The notes beneath the pieces are model-generated. The model had not been told where the DNA came from. It ran no database searches and was given only the letters and a program-made list of their open reading frames with translations. The position numbers and the translations under genes were made by a program. A DNA stretch of 64,000 nt from Sedimentibacter sp. zth1 (GTDB lineage: Bacteria > Bacillota > Clostridia > Tissierellales > Sedimentibacteraceae): positions 1,302,001 to 1,366,000 of the forward strand of contig NZ_CP071445.1 of the NCBI RefSeq assembly GCF_017352195.1, written 5' to 3'. Of the stretch, positions 52,580-63,140 are shown piece by piece (the first letter of the stretch is position 1; the number at the start of each line of letters is the position of its first letter).

Positions 52580-53878
52580 TTATTTACCTGAAATGATTAC
52601 ATTTTTAAATGCAATATATGGAAGAACCATTTCCCCATATTCTACAACTTCTTTTGAAATATCCACTACATTATTTAATAAATCAGATAAATTACCACTA
52701 ATCATAACTTCATTAACTGCACCCTTGATTTGTCCATCCTTAACCAAAAAGCTATTTTTGGCAACACCTGAAAAATCTCCATTTTTGCTAGGCTGTCCAC
52801 CCGAAAAACGACCTACAATGATACCTTTTTTCACATTTTTAATAATATCACCTATGTTTTTATTGCCATTTTTAACTACAAGGTTATAGCTTTTATTTTT
52901 AGATCGCTCAAAACCTGTTTTGTTTGCAACATACATTGATATATAAAAGCTTTTTAATATTCCATCTTTAATTAAATCAAAGTCCTCAGATATAAATCCA
53001 TCATCTGTATAGCAATCTCCATTAACAATTCTTTCATCATTAGGTAAAAATGAAATTGATATTCTTTCATCAGCTACTTTTGAGTTAATTTTATCTCTCC
53101 ATATACTTGTTCCATTAAGTATAGTATTGTCACCAGCAAAATTTTCTATAGCACTAAGCAATATAGCTGGTAAGCAGTTTGGTGTTATTATTACTGTACC
53201 TTCTGTTTTTCCGTTTAAAGGCACTGTATTTAGCTGATTTTCAACATCAGTTAAATTCTTTTCAATACTTCCTAATTCTATAAAAGGTTTATCTAATTTA
53301 TCTATTAATACTCCTGTGCCAAAAAACGAAGTTGATTTTTCTCCATCATGGGCAGAAAACATAAGACCAATTTCATAAAAGCCTTCTGTCAATTCATATT
53401 CATTATCATTTGTATCTAAATAAAGACTTTTTAACTTATTATGACTAAATATCAGCTGTTCCATCATTATTTTTGGATGCCTTTTTTTAATATCGTTTAC
53501 TAATTCTTTACATTTCTCAAAGAATAATTCTAAATCAGGATTAATTATACCTCTTGAAAACTGTCTTTTACCAATGTGAGGCGCAATAACATGTGCTTTA
53601 TCTTCAGATGATGATTCAACTACCTCCAGGCAGTTTAGAACTGCTTTACTTATTGACTTATCATCAAGTCTGTTTATATTAATTTTACCTTTTTTATTAT
53701 CCTTAAAGGCAGTCATATATAATTTGTTATCAAAGGTTGTTCTATACAATGAAAATTCACTGCCATCTACGTTAAACTCTTGTTTTTCAGTTTCTTCTAC
53801 TTTGCATTGTGCCTTCTGACACCCCTTATCGGTTAATGAATTTATTACCTTTTTTGCAATATCATAAAAACAATTCAT
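52580..53878 (-). CDS. tldE: TldE/PmbA-type metalloprotease subunit
   Basis: 432 residues. TldD/PmbA fold, but without the HExxxH metal site that the neighbouring gene has, so this is the TldE-like partner. SIWRDKINSKVADERISI, DDGFISEDFDLIKDGILKSFY and FSGVAKNSFLVKDGQIKGAVNEVMISGN are family segments. TldD and TldE act as a complex that processes peptides. Starts one base after the tldD stop, so co-translated. Confidence 0.9.
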   Translation of the reverse strand: MNCFYDIAKKVINSLTDKGCQKAQCKVEETEKQEFNVDGSEFSLYRTTFDNKLYMTAFKDNKKGKININRLDDKSISKAVLNCLEVVESSSEDKAHVIAPHIGKRQFSRGIINPDLELFFEKCKELVNDIKKRHPKIMMEQLIFSHNKLKSLYLDTNDNEYELTEGFYEIGLMFSAHDGEKSTSFFGTGVLIDKLDKPFIELGSIEKNLTDVENQLNTVPLNGKTEGTVIITPNCLPAILLSAIENFAGDNTILNGTSIWRDKINSKVADERISISFLPNDERIVNGDCYTDDGFISEDFDLIKDGILKSFYISMYVANKTGFERSKNKSYNLVVKNGNKNIGDIIKNVKKGIIVGRFSGGQPSKNGDFSGVAKNSFLVKDGQIKGAVNEVMISGNLSDLLNNVVDISKEVVEYGEMVLPYIAFKNVIISGK

Positions 53879-53879
53879 A

Positions 53880-55265
53880 TTATCTACCTCCTATCATAAG
53901 CTTACAACGCATTTCTGGTCCACCAATACCTCCAGGCATTGGTTGTTTTTTACCACAAAACCCTGCGCTTAACCAATTCATATTATTTGATAGCATATCT
54001 ACTGTCTTAAGCATATCAAATGCTACACCTGAAATTGTAGTATCAAGCACTGCTTTTCCCAGTTTTCCTTTTTTAATTTCATATCCCATACAAACTCCAA
54101 ACATAAATTCACTAGTAGTATCAGCTTGACCATTGTTAGTATGAGTAAAATAATATCCATCCTCTACCGATGCAATTAAATCATCAAGTGTGTTTTTACC
54201 AGGTAAAAAAGCTGTATTTCTCATTCTAATTAATGGTTCATCAGAAAATTTGAATGCACTTGCATTTCCTCGTGGACACATACCAAAATGCTTTGCTGTT
54301 TCTCTATTATTCATATACTGTTTTAGAACGCCATTTTCGATTATAACTGTATCCTCTGCTTTAACTCCCTCATCATCAACATAAACAGGTAAAGGTGCTC
54401 TTTTGCCTAATGCAGTATGAGCAAAATCAACTAAATTTACTAAATCAGAACCGATTTTTTTATTTAGATTATGTGCAGCAACTGACCCTCCTAAAACCAA
54501 ATCTGCCTCAACTGTATGTCCAACAGCTTCGTGTGCAAGCATTCCTGATAAATCTCCACCCAAAATAACTGTCTGATATCCAGCCTTTGCGTGCACTCCT
54601 TCTCTTTTTTTCATCAACATTTCATAAAGCTTATCAATATCTTTATATAATGATTCAGGATTTTTAAAATTGTCTGTAAATATGCCAAAATCACCTACTA
54701 TATGAGTAAGTTCTACCGGAGTACCATCACCAGCTTCAGTAATTAAAGTAATATATATATAGCTTCTTGGCATTGCAGTATGTCCATTATATCCACTTGA
54801 TACATACAAAAGCTTTTCCATTGAATCTTCTGTCATAGTTAATGAACGGCTTTTTAGCAATGGATATTTGGTAACAATATAATTGTCTAATTCCTTTAAA
54901 AATTCTATGTATTTTTTCTGCTCTATTTCTTTAATTATTATATCAGTATTATAAACACCTTTATTTAGCAAATCCAGATTAGGCTTATTTTTATCAATGT
55001 GTTTACTCATAAAGCAAGCGTTTTCATTGGCTTTATTAAGAACCTTTTTTATTGCCTCATCATTATACTCAGCAACAGAGGAAAATCCATATAAACCATT
55101 TTTATAAACTCTAGCACATACTCCAGATTCTTCTGTTCTGATGTTCGATGTAATGTTTCCACCTATAAGTTTTACAAGGCGTTTTCTGTTTTCACTTGCT
55201 CTTAGCTCAGTGTGAACATTATCCTTAAATAAGGATATACTATTTTTCAATTTATCCTCTAACAT
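53880..55265 (-). CDS. tldD: TldD metalloprotease
   Basis: 461 residues. The metal-binding motif HEAVGHTVEAD lies in LSGMLAHEAVGHTVEADL (HExxxH). TSEFMFGVCMGYEIKKGKLGKAV near the end is a family block. It works with TldE and can mature modified peptides or degrade them; no peptide substrate is nearby. Start ATG 55263-55265 behind GGAGGG; an upstream in-frame ATG lacks a ribosome site. Confidence 0.93.
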   Translation of the reverse strand: MLEDKLKNSISLFKDNVHTELRASENRKRLVKLIGGNITSNIRTEESGVCARVYKNGLYGFSSVAEYNDEAIKKVLNKANENACFMSKHIDKNKPNLDLLNKGVYNTDIIIKEIEQKKYIEFLKELDNYIVTKYPLLKSRSLTMTEDSMEKLLYVSSGYNGHTAMPRSYIYITLITEAGDGTPVELTHIVGDFGIFTDNFKNPESLYKDIDKLYEMLMKKREGVHAKAGYQTVILGGDLSGMLAHEAVGHTVEADLVLGGSVAAHNLNKKIGSDLVNLVDFAHTALGKRAPLPVYVDDEGVKAEDTVIIENGVLKQYMNNRETAKHFGMCPRGNASAFKFSDEPLIRMRNTAFLPGKNTLDDLIASVEDGYYFTHTNNGQADTTSEFMFGVCMGYEIKKGKLGKAVLDTTISGVAFDMLKTVDMLSNNMNWLSAGFCGKKQPMPGGIGGPEMRCKLMIGGR

Positions 55266-55367
55266 TTTATCCCTCCATAATGTTATTTTAATTATAATAC
55301 ATATAAGCATTATAGATTAAATATTTAAATTTGTAAATATGTATTATGGAAAATATTATAAATATTG

Positions 55368-56210
55368 CTAATATAAAACTGCAGCTCCGCCTACTTTTAC
55401 TTCTCCTTCATCTACCCTTACACAAATTCTGCTTATCTCATTCATAAACTCTCCCTGTAAAACTTCAAAATATCCATTTAATATATTTTTACTATAAAGT
55501 AATGCTCCTAACGCTCCGTTTGAAGTACCGGTAGCACATTCTTCATTTATACCATAAAGCGGTGCAAAATTTCTTGCATAAATCTGTCCATTTTCTATTG
55601 TAAACACATGAAATCCCACTACATCATTTTTCTTAGAAATATCTGATATCATAGTAAATTGTGGATTAATTCTATTTAATAGCTCCCTGTTCCTTGCAGG
55701 AATTATAATATCCTTAATACCTGTTGAAACAATATTAGGAAGAAGAGAATTATTTTCAAGACATATGTCTTTCTTGTCTAAAGACAATGAAATAGCAATA
55801 CTTTTTACTGTAGCATCATCTACCTCACCATAAATAACCGGTTTTGCCTGTTCCATGAGAACATTATCTACATGATCATTCTTATAATAAATCTCAACCT
55901 TAAGCTTCCCCGCTTTTGTATTTTGATATAGCGTGGTATTAATTTTATGAGGTAATATATATTCTCCAATATAATAAAATGCTGCAATGGTTGCATGTCC
56001 ACATAAATCTACCTCGCATACTGGTGTAAAAAATCTGACATCATAATTTTTATCATCAACTCTCTTTACAAATGCTGTTTCAGACAAGCCTACCTGAGAT
56101 GAAATTTTAAGCATTTCTTTATCACTTAAATAATTATCAGTCATTACTACTCCTGCTCCGTTTCCGCCCTTTCCGTTGCAAGTAAATGATTTTAAAATAT
56201 TAACATTCAT
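55368..56210 (-). CDS. PhzF family isomerase/epimerase-like protein
   Basis: 280 residues. Two related diaminopimelate epimerase-like halves, with the catalytic Glu44 in SETAFV, FFTPVCEVDLCGHAT in the first half and APLYGINEECATGTSNGALGALL in the second. PhzF proper belongs to phenazine synthesis, but no other phz gene is here, so the substrate is unknown. 13 bases after hemW, same strand. Confidence 0.9.
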   Translation of the reverse strand: MNVNILKSFTCNGKGGNGAGVVMTDNYLSDKEMLKISSQVGLSETAFVKRVDDKNYDVRFFTPVCEVDLCGHATIAAFYYIGEYILPHKINTTLYQNTKAGKLKVEIYYKNDHVDNVLMEQAKPVIYGEVDDATVKSIAISLSLDKKDICLENNSLLPNIVSTGIKDIIIPARNRELLNRINPQFTMISDISKKNDVVGFHVFTIENGQIYARNFAPLYGINEECATGTSNGALGALLYSKNILNGYFEVLQGEFMNEISRICVRVDEGEVKVGGAAVLY

Positions 56211-56223
56211 TTAATACCTCCAA

Positions 56224-57360
56224 TTATTCTAAAAATTCTTCAAAAACATAATTACTAACGTCCATCCCTTTCTTAGTTAAACAAACCGAACCATTTTGAA
56301 AAATTAAAAGCTTTAATGAAACTAATTTTTCTATTTTATCCTGATATAATTCTTCAAAATCTAAATTAAATTTGCCTTTGAAATCCACTAATGTAAAACC
56401 TTTGTTCATTCGAAGTCTCAGCATTATATACTCAAATATTTTGCTATCAATATTTAGCACCTCATTTAAATGCCTAAATTTAGTTGGATTTTTTATATTG
56501 TCACAATAAAGTCTTATGTCACTTATATTATTATATCTTTTATCTTTAAAGCAGGAATGAGAAAACGGTCCAAAGCCTATATATTCCTCGCCAATCCAGT
56601 ATTTTATATTATGTCTGCATTCAAATCCTTTTTTAGAGAAGTTAGATATTTCATATTGAAAATAATTGTTTTTCTCCATAAAATCTCTTCCCGCATAATA
56701 CATAGCCCTCTCCTCTTCATCCTCAGCAAGTGAAATTTCTCCTCTTTCCTCCATTCTATACATTGGCGTTCCTTGTTCCAATTTCAATGAATAAAATGAT
56801 ATATGGTTTACGTCCTGATCTATTATTTTAGATAGGGTATCTATGATATTTTCAACATTCTGACCTGGAATATTAAATATAACATCTGCATTTATATTTG
56901 TAAAACCAGCTTTCTTTAATATTTTTATAGCATTTATAGCTTCGTCACTAGTATGAAGTCTTCCGATAAGCTTCAATATTTTATTATCCAATGACTGAAT
57001 TCCAACACTCATTCTATTTAAACCATATTTTTTATATAGCTTAGCCTTTTCAAGAGTTATTGAATTCGGATTAGCTTCCATACTAATTTCCACATCCTCA
57101 GATAAGACAAAATTATTTCTTATTTCATCTAGTATCAAGCCTATATAATCCGGTCTTAAATACGAAGGTGTTCCCCCACCAATAAAAATTGAATCTACGA
57201 TATAACCTTTGGTGACCTCTTTATAACTTTTCAATTCATACAATAAAGACTCAATATAATTAGCTTCTATTTCGTCAGTTTTTACCAGTGAGTAAAAATC
57301 ACAATAGTTACACTTTCGTTCACAAAATGGAATGTGAACATATAGTCCTAGTTTTTTCAT
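56224..57360 (-). CDS. hemW: heme chaperone-like radical SAM protein HemW
   Basis: 378 residues. The radical SAM motif is CERKCNYC with Cys13, 17 and 20, then DFYS. GGGTPSYL, MEANPNS, RMSVGIQSLD and DVIFNIPGQ are HemW/HemN landmarks. The absence of the extra N-terminal region of true HemN and the linkage to lepA point to HemW. Its exact role in heme delivery here is inferred. Confidence 0.93.
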   Translation of the reverse strand: MKKLGLYVHIPFCERKCNYCDFYSLVKTDEIEANYIESLLYELKSYKEVTKGYIVDSIFIGGGTPSYLRPDYIGLILDEIRNNFVLSEDVEISMEANPNSITLEKAKLYKKYGLNRMSVGIQSLDNKILKLIGRLHTSDEAINAIKILKKAGFTNINADVIFNIPGQNVENIIDTLSKIIDQDVNHISFYSLKLEQGTPMYRMEERGEISLAEDEEERAMYYAGRDFMEKNNYFQYEISNFSKKGFECRHNIKYWIGEEYIGFGPFSHSCFKDKRYNNISDIRLYCDNIKNPTKFRHLNEVLNIDSKIFEYIMLRLRMNKGFTLVDFKGKFNLDFEELYQDKIEKLVSLKLLIFQNGSVCLTKKGMDVSNYVFEEFLE

Positions 57361-57389
57361 ATCTTTCCTCTCATTTTGAATACAAGTTA

Positions 57390-57434
57390 AAAAATCAATT
57401 TTTCCTTTAAATAAAGATGGAAAAATTGATTTTT
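57390..57434 (-). terminator. terminator-like hairpin between lepA and hemW
   Basis: Long perfect stem AAAAATCAATTTTTCC (57390-57405) / GGAAAAATTGATTTTT (57419-57434), T-rich on the minus strand. hemW therefore needs read-through or its own promoter. Confidence 0.75.
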
Positions 57435-57441
57435 AAGAATT

Positions 57442-59253
57442 TTATTGTTTTTCGTCATCAAATTTAAGTACTGCCAAGAACGCTTCTTGCGGCACTTCAA
57501 CACTACCAATTTGTCTCATTCGTTTTTTACCTTCTTTTTGTTTTTCAAGAAGCTTTTTCTTTCTTGTTATATCTCCACCATAACATTTTGCTAAAACGTC
57601 TTTTCTTAACGCTTTTACTGTTTCACGAGCAATAATTTTATTTCCAATAGATGCTTGTATTGGTACTGCAAATAAATGTCTTGGTATAACATCTTTTAAC
57701 TTTTCAACAATCAATCTTGCTCTTTCATATGATTTCTCAGCATGAACAATTAAAGAAAAAGCATCAACCAACTCCGAATTAATTAAAATATCTAATTTCA
57801 CTAGCTCTGAACGTTGATATCCATCAAGCTCATAATCTAATGATGCATAACCTCTAGTTTTTGATTTAAGCGCATCAAAGAAATCATATACAACCTCATT
57901 TAAAGGCATTTTATAATGCATATTAACTCTTGTTGCTTCCAAGTATTCCATATTGATAAATATACCACGTCTTTTTTGACATAAATCCATAATTGCTCCC
58001 ACATAATCTGTTGGTGCCATAATATGAGCATCTACAATAGGCTCTTCCATATAATCAATTTCCTGTGGTGAAGGCATATTTGTCGGATTTTGTAAAAGCA
58101 TCAATGTTCCATCAGTTTTGTATATCTTATATATAACACTTGGTGTTGTCGCAATTATACTTAAATTAAATTCTCTTTCTAGTCTCTGTTGAATTATTTC
58201 CATGTGTAATAGCCCTAAAAATCCACATCTAAATCCAAAGCCTAATGCTACTGATGTTTCTGGTTCAAAAGTAAGTGAAGCATCATTAACCTGAAGTTTT
58301 TCAAGAGCATCTCTTACATCATTGAAATCTCCGCCCTCAGCAGGATAAACACCACAAAATACCATTGAGGTAACTTTCTTATATCCATGAAGTGGCTCGC
58401 TAGCAGGATTATTAGCTTCAGTAATTGTATCACCAACATTACAGTTTCTAACTTCCTTTATGCTTGCAGCTAAATACCCAACATCACCTGAATATAAACA
58501 TTCAACAGGTTTTTGATTTGGAGATATAATACCTACCTCCGTTACCTCAAACTCTTTACCTGTAGCCATCATTTTTATTTTTGTACCTTTTTTTACAGTT
58601 CCTTCTTTAACTCTTATAAATGCTATAACTCCTTTATAACTATCATAATAAGAATCAAAAACAAGAGCTCTAAGAGGTGCCTTTTCATCCCCATCTGGAG
58701 CTGGAATTCTTGTCACCACTGCTTCTAATACATCTTCTATATTTAAATTTTCTTTTGCTGATATTAATGGAATACCTTCACAGTCTAATCCAATAACATC
58801 TTCAATTTCTTTCTTTATCTCTTCTGGTCTTGCACTTGGCAAGTCTATTTTGTTTATAACTGGTATAATTTCCAAGTCTAAATCTAAAGCTAAATAACAA
58901 TTTGCAAGTGTTTGAGCTTCAATTCCCTGAGCTGCGTCAACTATTAGAATTGCACCTTCACATGCTGCTAAACTTCTTGAAACTTCATAGTTAAAATCAA
59001 CATGACCAGGAGTATCAATCAAATTTAATACATATTCATTTCCGTCTTTAGCCTTGTAAACAAGCCTAATAGTTTGTAACTTAATTGTTATTCCTCTTTC
59101 TCTTTCAAGATCCATATTGTCTAAAACTTGAGCTTGCATTTCTCTTGCAGTTAATAATCCCGTGTTTTGTATTAATCTATCCGCTAATGTAGATTTACCA
59201 TGATCTATATGAGCTATAATGGAAAAATTTCTTATATATTTTTTTCTATTCAC
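57442..59253 (-). CDS. lepA: elongation factor 4 (LepA)
   Basis: 603 residues. GTPase motifs [13 protein letters not shown] (G1), RERGITIK (G2), DTPGHVDF (G3) and NKIDLP (G4). The LepA-specific C-terminal domain is present: [23 protein letters not shown] and a basic end with [21 protein letters not shown]. It acts on stalled ribosomes. Normal length. Confidence 0.97.
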   Translation of the reverse strand: MNRKKYIRNFSIIAHIDHGKSTLADRLIQNTGLLTAREMQAQVLDNMDLERERGITIKLQTIRLVYKAKDGNEYVLNLIDTPGHVDFNYEVSRSLAACEGAILIVDAAQGIEAQTLANCYLALDLDLEIIPVINKIDLPSARPEEIKKEIEDVIGLDCEGIPLISAKENLNIEDVLEAVVTRIPAPDGDEKAPLRALVFDSYYDSYKGVIAFIRVKEGTVKKGTKIKMMATGKEFEVTEVGIISPNQKPVECLYSGDVGYLAASIKEVRNCNVGDTITEANNPASEPLHGYKKVTSMVFCGVYPAEGGDFNDVRDALEKLQVNDASLTFEPETSVALGFGFRCGFLGLLHMEIIQQRLEREFNLSIIATTPSVIYKIYKTDGTLMLLQNPTNMPSPQEIDYMEEPIVDAHIMAPTDYVGAIMDLCQKRRGIFINMEYLEATRVNMHYKMPLNEVVYDFFDALKSKTRGYASLDYELDGYQRSELVKLDILINSELVDAFSLIVHAEKSYERARLIVEKLKDVIPRHLFAVPIQASIGNKIIARETVKALRKDVLAKCYGGDITRKKKLLEKQKEGKKRMRQIGSVEVPQEAFLAVLKFDDEKQ

Positions 59254-59388
59254 GTTGTTCCTCCTGTTAATTACCTTGTAGCATATTATAACAGAATTTT
59301 AGTAATTATTAAAGAATAAATTATCATTTAATAGTTACTACTTAAATAAAATACACATATAATGTTATATTATATGTGTATCCGCTAT

Positions 59389-60516
59389 CTAATTTAATTT
59401 TAAAAATGATTTGCACAAAATTTCCGACAAATAATCTGAAGTTACTTTAGCCTCATCTAAAGTATTTAAATGACAACCCACCTCTAAAAGCATAGCATAT
59501 TCACTTATATTTTGATTAAAATATGCTCCTTCTCTTATTATAATTCCTCTACAAAGCCCTGGATATAATTCATCTGAAACTGATTTTACAGTGTTAGCTA
59601 TTATTTTTAATTCATCTAAATTTTCGTTTGCACCACCTATAATTATTGCATATGTTGCAATGTATCTATCATTCATTTTAAGTCTAGTAACACTTTCTAA
59701 TAGTTTCTCATAATTTGATTCTGCATCTGCACCATCTCTATGAATATCAATAATGATATTCTTTTTAGTTTTATCTAAATTGTTAGTAACTAATTTCTTA
59801 GAATTAATATACGATTTATTATATGACGGCATATCATTGTGTTCAACTAAATGGATAGTATTTATTCCATTATTCTCAAGGTTTTCAGATATTATATTAC
59901 CAATACAAACAACATTTTCTTTATCATTTTCAGATCTAAAATTTGTTTTTGAACAATTATTGTATGCCTCTGTAGCATGTGTATGATATATTGTTATCTT
60001 GTATTTTTCATTAACCTTATTTGCTTCAGTCTTTAAATCTTTTGCGCTTATTCCAAGCCTTGATGCAATATCATACCCACTAACAATTGTAAAAAAATCT
60101 CTTTTTCTATTACTTGCTAGCAATACAGTAGTTTTATAAAGTTCGCTTGCATCATAGTCGCTGTTTGAATACAATTCTATGTTGTCTATACTTGTAACAA
60201 CTCCGCTCTCTACTGCTACAATTCCACCATTTAAATCATCATCCATTTTATACTCAAACATACCATTTTCATCATACTCTTTAAAAGTCTCCTTAAAGAA
60301 TATATTAAAGTACGACATGAGTTTCGCAAATAGCTTATTGTATTTCCCAGATAAATTTTCAGATTCGTCTACTAAAGAAATGGTTTTAACTTCTTTACCT
60401 TCTTTTCTTTTTTCAGAAAGGTTAAATATAAAGCCATATCCTATAAATAGAACTATTAAGCATATTAAAGAGATTACATAATATGCTCTAACTGGCGCCT
60501 TTCTTCTGCGCTTCAT
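59389..60516 (-). CDS. spoIIP: stage II sporulation protein P
   Basis: 375 residues. A membrane anchor at about 12-33 is followed by a peptidoglycan amidase/endopeptidase domain with YHTHATEAY, IIIDIHRDG and LLEVGCHLNTLDEA, which supply the metal-binding residues. It degrades peptidoglycan in the engulfment stage of sporulation. Start ATG 60514-60516 with GAGG 8 bases upstream; a GTG three codons earlier overlaps that site. Follows gpr. Confidence 0.95.
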   Translation of the reverse strand: MKRRRKAPVRAYYVISLICLIVLFIGYGFIFNLSEKRKEGKEVKTISLVDESENLSGKYNKLFAKLMSYFNIFFKETFKEYDENGMFEYKMDDDLNGGIVAVESGVVTSIDNIELYSNSDYDASELYKTTVLLASNRKRDFFTIVSGYDIASRLGISAKDLKTEANKVNEKYKITIYHTHATEAYNNCSKTNFRSENDKENVVCIGNIISENLENNGINTIHLVEHNDMPSYNKSYINSKKLVTNNLDKTKKNIIIDIHRDGADAESNYEKLLESVTRLKMNDRYIATYAIIIGGANENLDELKIIANTVKSVSDELYPGLCRGIIIREGAYFNQNISEYAMLLEVGCHLNTLDEAKVTSDYLSEILCKSFLKLN

Positions 60517-60592
60517 AAAACACACCTCATATCTTATCTATATTAGTAACTATTAATATATATGACATATGTTTAATTTTATGACTTAAGAT

Positions 60593-61531
60593 TTAGAATT
60601 CATTGCTATAAAATCCTGGATGCACTGCTACATTTATAACTTCAGATAGTACATCTGAAAGTATTTCTATAAGCTCATCAATTTCAGTTGGTGTAACATA
60701 AGTATCATTATATTTAGGGTTTAACACCTCTTTGATAAATCCAAGTTTTTCATTCTCATCTAATTGCCCTAACAATCCTAACACTTCATCAGCGACTGAT
60801 ATCTTGTGTGTAAATTTTTCTTTCATCAAATCTATAGAATCGCTAACAATAGTTGCTGTATCAACAACCGTTGGAACACCTATTGCTGCAATTTTAATTC
60901 CCATACTTTCTTTATTTAAAGAACCCTGCATATTGCCTATACCTGAGCCTGGTTCAATTCCAGCATTTGTTAATTGTATAACTGAACATAATCTTTTCAT
61001 CTTCCTAGAAGCTAATGCATCTATTGCAATAATAAGTGTAGGTTTTATTTTTTCAATAACACCCTTTATAGTATTTTGTGTTTCTATCCCTGTAACTCCC
61101 ATTACACCTGGAACTAAAATAGCTAGCTCATTATAGTCATCATCAAAATCTTTTTTATATGCTTTAAAAAATTGTCTAGTAACTTTTATTTTATCAATTG
61201 TTCTCGGTCCTAAAGAATCCGCTGTTACTCTTCTATTACCTAGTCCAACTACCAATATATGTTCTCTATCAATATCTATAATCTCTTTTAAATTACTTGA
61301 TAATGTTTCTATAATTTCTTGTCTTTTATCTTTATCCATATGTTTAAAGCTTGGAGTTTCATAGGTTACATACTTGCCTATCTTTTTACCTACAACTTTT
61401 TGTGCTTCTTCATCTGTAATCTCAATTTTTACAAGTTCTCCATATTTTAAATTTTTTGTTTCAAGTATAACTCCATCGCAATTTTTAGCCAAACCTTCGT
61501 GGGCTTCATAGGCTAAGTCTGTTCTATACAT
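60593..61531 (-). CDS. gpr: spore germination protease GPR
   Basis: 312 residues. The N-terminus MYRTDLAYEAHE resembles the self-cleavage sequence of the family and of its small acid-soluble spore protein substrates. VVGLGNRRVTADSLGPR, VPGVMGVTGIETQ, AIDALASRKMKRLC and NAGIEPGSGIGN are GPR blocks. It degrades spore DNA-protecting proteins at germination. GGAGG precedes ATG. Divergent from rpsT. Confidence 0.97.
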   Translation of the reverse strand: MYRTDLAYEAHEGLAKNCDGVILETKNLKYGELVKIEITDEEAQKVVGKKIGKYVTYETPSFKHMDKDKRQEIIETLSSNLKEIIDIDREHILVVGLGNRRVTADSLGPRTIDKIKVTRQFFKAYKKDFDDDYNELAILVPGVMGVTGIETQNTIKGVIEKIKPTLIIAIDALASRKMKRLCSVIQLTNAGIEPGSGIGNMQGSLNKESMGIKIAAIGVPTVVDTATIVSDSIDLMKEKFTHKISVADEVLGLLGQLDENEKLGFIKEVLNPKYNDTYVTPTEIDELIEILSDVLSEVINVAVHPGFYSNEF

Positions 61532-61599
61532 ATAAGTTCCTCCAAAATAATTTGTTCTCTATTTATTATTCATTTTTTTTATTTTTTTATACTTTTCTC

Positions 61600-61628
61600 T
61601 TGATTTTTGTTTGAGAAACTTGTATAAT
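61600..61628 (+). promoter_or_regulatory. promoter of rpsT
   Basis: TTGATT (61600-61605), 17 bases, TATAAT (61623-61628). The leader then holds a short repeat of AATATTAA units at about 61655-61686. Confidence 0.75.
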
Positions 61629-61708
61629 TGGTATGCTATGTTTAATAAATTGTAATATTGAATATTAAAATATTAAAATATTAAATCTCATCAGGGGAGG
61701 TGAAACAT

Positions 61709-61972
61709 TTGGCAAACATTAAATCAGCAAAAAAAAGAATTTTAGTTATTGATAAAAAAACTGCTATAAACAAAGTTAGAAAATCAGAAATAAAAACTTA
61801 TATTAAAAAATTCGAAACTGCTATTGAAAGCGGTGACGTTGAAAAAGCGAAGGAATATTTAAAAGAAGTTGAAGCTAAATTAGATAGAGCTGCTGCTAAA
61901 AACACTATTCACAAACACGCAGCTGCTAGAAAAGTTAGTAGATTACAACAAAGATTAAATAAAATAGCTTAA
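61709..61972 (+). CDS. rpsT: 30S ribosomal protein S20
   Basis: 87 residues, basic and helical. From the TTG start at 61709 it reads MANIKSAKKR, the universal S20 beginning; GGAGG lies 8 bases upstream, while a GTG three codons earlier overlaps that site. AAAKNTIHKHAAARKVSRLQQRLNK is the conserved end. It binds 16S rRNA early in small-subunit assembly. Terminator follows. Confidence 0.97.
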   Translation: MANIKSAKKRILVIDKKTAINKVRKSEIKTYIKKFETAIESGDVEKAKEYLKEVEAKLDRAAAKNTIHKHAAARKVSRLQQRLNKIA

Positions 61973-61978
61973 TCATAA

Positions 61979-62015
61979 AAGGGCTGTAACATTAAATGTT
62001 AAGCCCATTTTTATT
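61979..62015 (+). terminator. terminator of rpsT
   Basis: Stem AAAAGGGCT ... AAGCCC with extended pairing GTAACA / TGTT, then ATTTTTATT. Confidence 0.75.
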
Positions 62016-62070
62016 ATAATTAAATATATATAAAGTCTTATACATCTTTAATAATCAAATATTTATAAGA

Positions 62071-63099
62071 CTACTTTCTAATATTTTGCCATTCTAAAAG
62101 CTCACCCTTGATAACCTTGTCACATATAGTTAATTCACTTATACAAGATGAATTTGTAAGTAACATAATTTTCTTCAAATTACTTTTTAATTCTTCTATC
62201 CAGTCATTTATATTAACATTTTTAAAATATTGTTTCAATATTTCTCCAGATATACCTACCATTTTAGCACCCATTGATAAACACTTTGCAATATCAAAAG
62301 AATTTTTTATTCCTCCTGATACTATAAATCCATTTAGTCCAGCTATATTTGCTTCAACCATAGAATATGCTGTTGGTATTCCCCAATTGATTAATGAATT
62401 ATCAATAACTTTACTATGTCTTGAATATTCTATATCTATAAAATTTGTACCTCCTGCTCCACTAATATCAATGTATTTAATATCCATACTCATAAGCTCT
62501 TTTATAGTTTCAAGGCTCATACCACAACCAACCTCTTTTACAATCACTGGTACATTTATACCTTCTTTTAAATTTATTATATTTTCTCTTATATTTTCGA
62601 ATGTAGTATCTCCCTCTTTCATACTGATTTCCTGGGCTACATTCAAATGCAATTGTAAAGCATCCGCCTCTATCATCTCAACAGCAATTTTAGCATCTTC
62701 TAAAGAACAATTAGCAGATAAATTGCCAATAACTACTCCTTCAGGATTAATTTTTCTAACTATACTATATGTTTCAAAAAGATTTTTATCTTCAACTCCA
62801 GCCTTTTGAGAACCAACCGCAATTGGTATGTCAGCGTCACGTGAAACTCTTCCTAATATTTCGTTTATTTTCAAAACGTCTTTATGTCCACCTGTCATAG
62901 CGTTTATAAAAATTGGTGCGCTAATTTTCTTACCTAAAAAAGTTGTATTTATTTCAATATCTTGAAGGTTATATTTAGGTAATGCCTTGTGAATAAGTAC
63001 TATATCATCAAGACCTGTTTTAGTATTATTGTTACTTTCCTTAAGTGCATATTTTATATGGTCTAATTTTCTCTTACTTCTAATTAAGTTGTTATCCAT
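62071..63099 (-). CDS. fni: type 2 isopentenyl-diphosphate isomerase
   Basis: 342 residues, FMN- and NADPH-dependent TIM barrel. INAMTGGHKD, AVGSQKAGVED, ALQLHLNVAQEISMKEG, PVIVKEVGCGMS, DISGAGGTNFIDIEY and VSGGIKNSFDIAKCLSMGAKMVGISGEIL are the Idi-2 blocks. It interconverts IPP and DMAPP for isoprenoid synthesis. The ribosome site is weak (AGAGAATAAA). Confidence 0.94.
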   Translation of the reverse strand: MDNNLIRSKRKLDHIKYALKESNNNTKTGLDDIVLIHKALPKYNLQDIEINTTFLGKKISAPIFINAMTGGHKDVLKINEILGRVSRDADIPIAVGSQKAGVEDKNLFETYSIVRKINPEGVVIGNLSANCSLEDAKIAVEMIEADALQLHLNVAQEISMKEGDTTFENIRENIINLKEGINVPVIVKEVGCGMSLETIKELMSMDIKYIDISGAGGTNFIDIEYSRHSKVIDNSLINWGIPTAYSMVEANIAGLNGFIVSGGIKNSFDIAKCLSMGAKMVGISGEILKQYFKNVNINDWIEELKSNLKKIMLLTNSSCISELTICDKVIKGELLEWQNIRK

Positions 63100-63140
63100 T
63101 TTATTCTCTATTCTAAATTAATTTATATTGTATTACTTCT

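Noticed and set aside
52580-55265. A microcin or RiPP cluster suggested by tldD/tldE
   Set aside because: No precursor peptide or modification gene is visible nearby; tldDE are common housekeeping genes in Clostridia.
55368-56210. A phenazine biosynthesis locus suggested by the PhzF protein
   Set aside because: No other phz gene is present, and PhzF-like proteins are widespread without phenazine synthesis.
62108-62809. Plus-strand open frame of 233 codons over the IPP isomerase gene
   Set aside because: Antisense of a clearly recognised fni gene, with no ribosome site or known motif.
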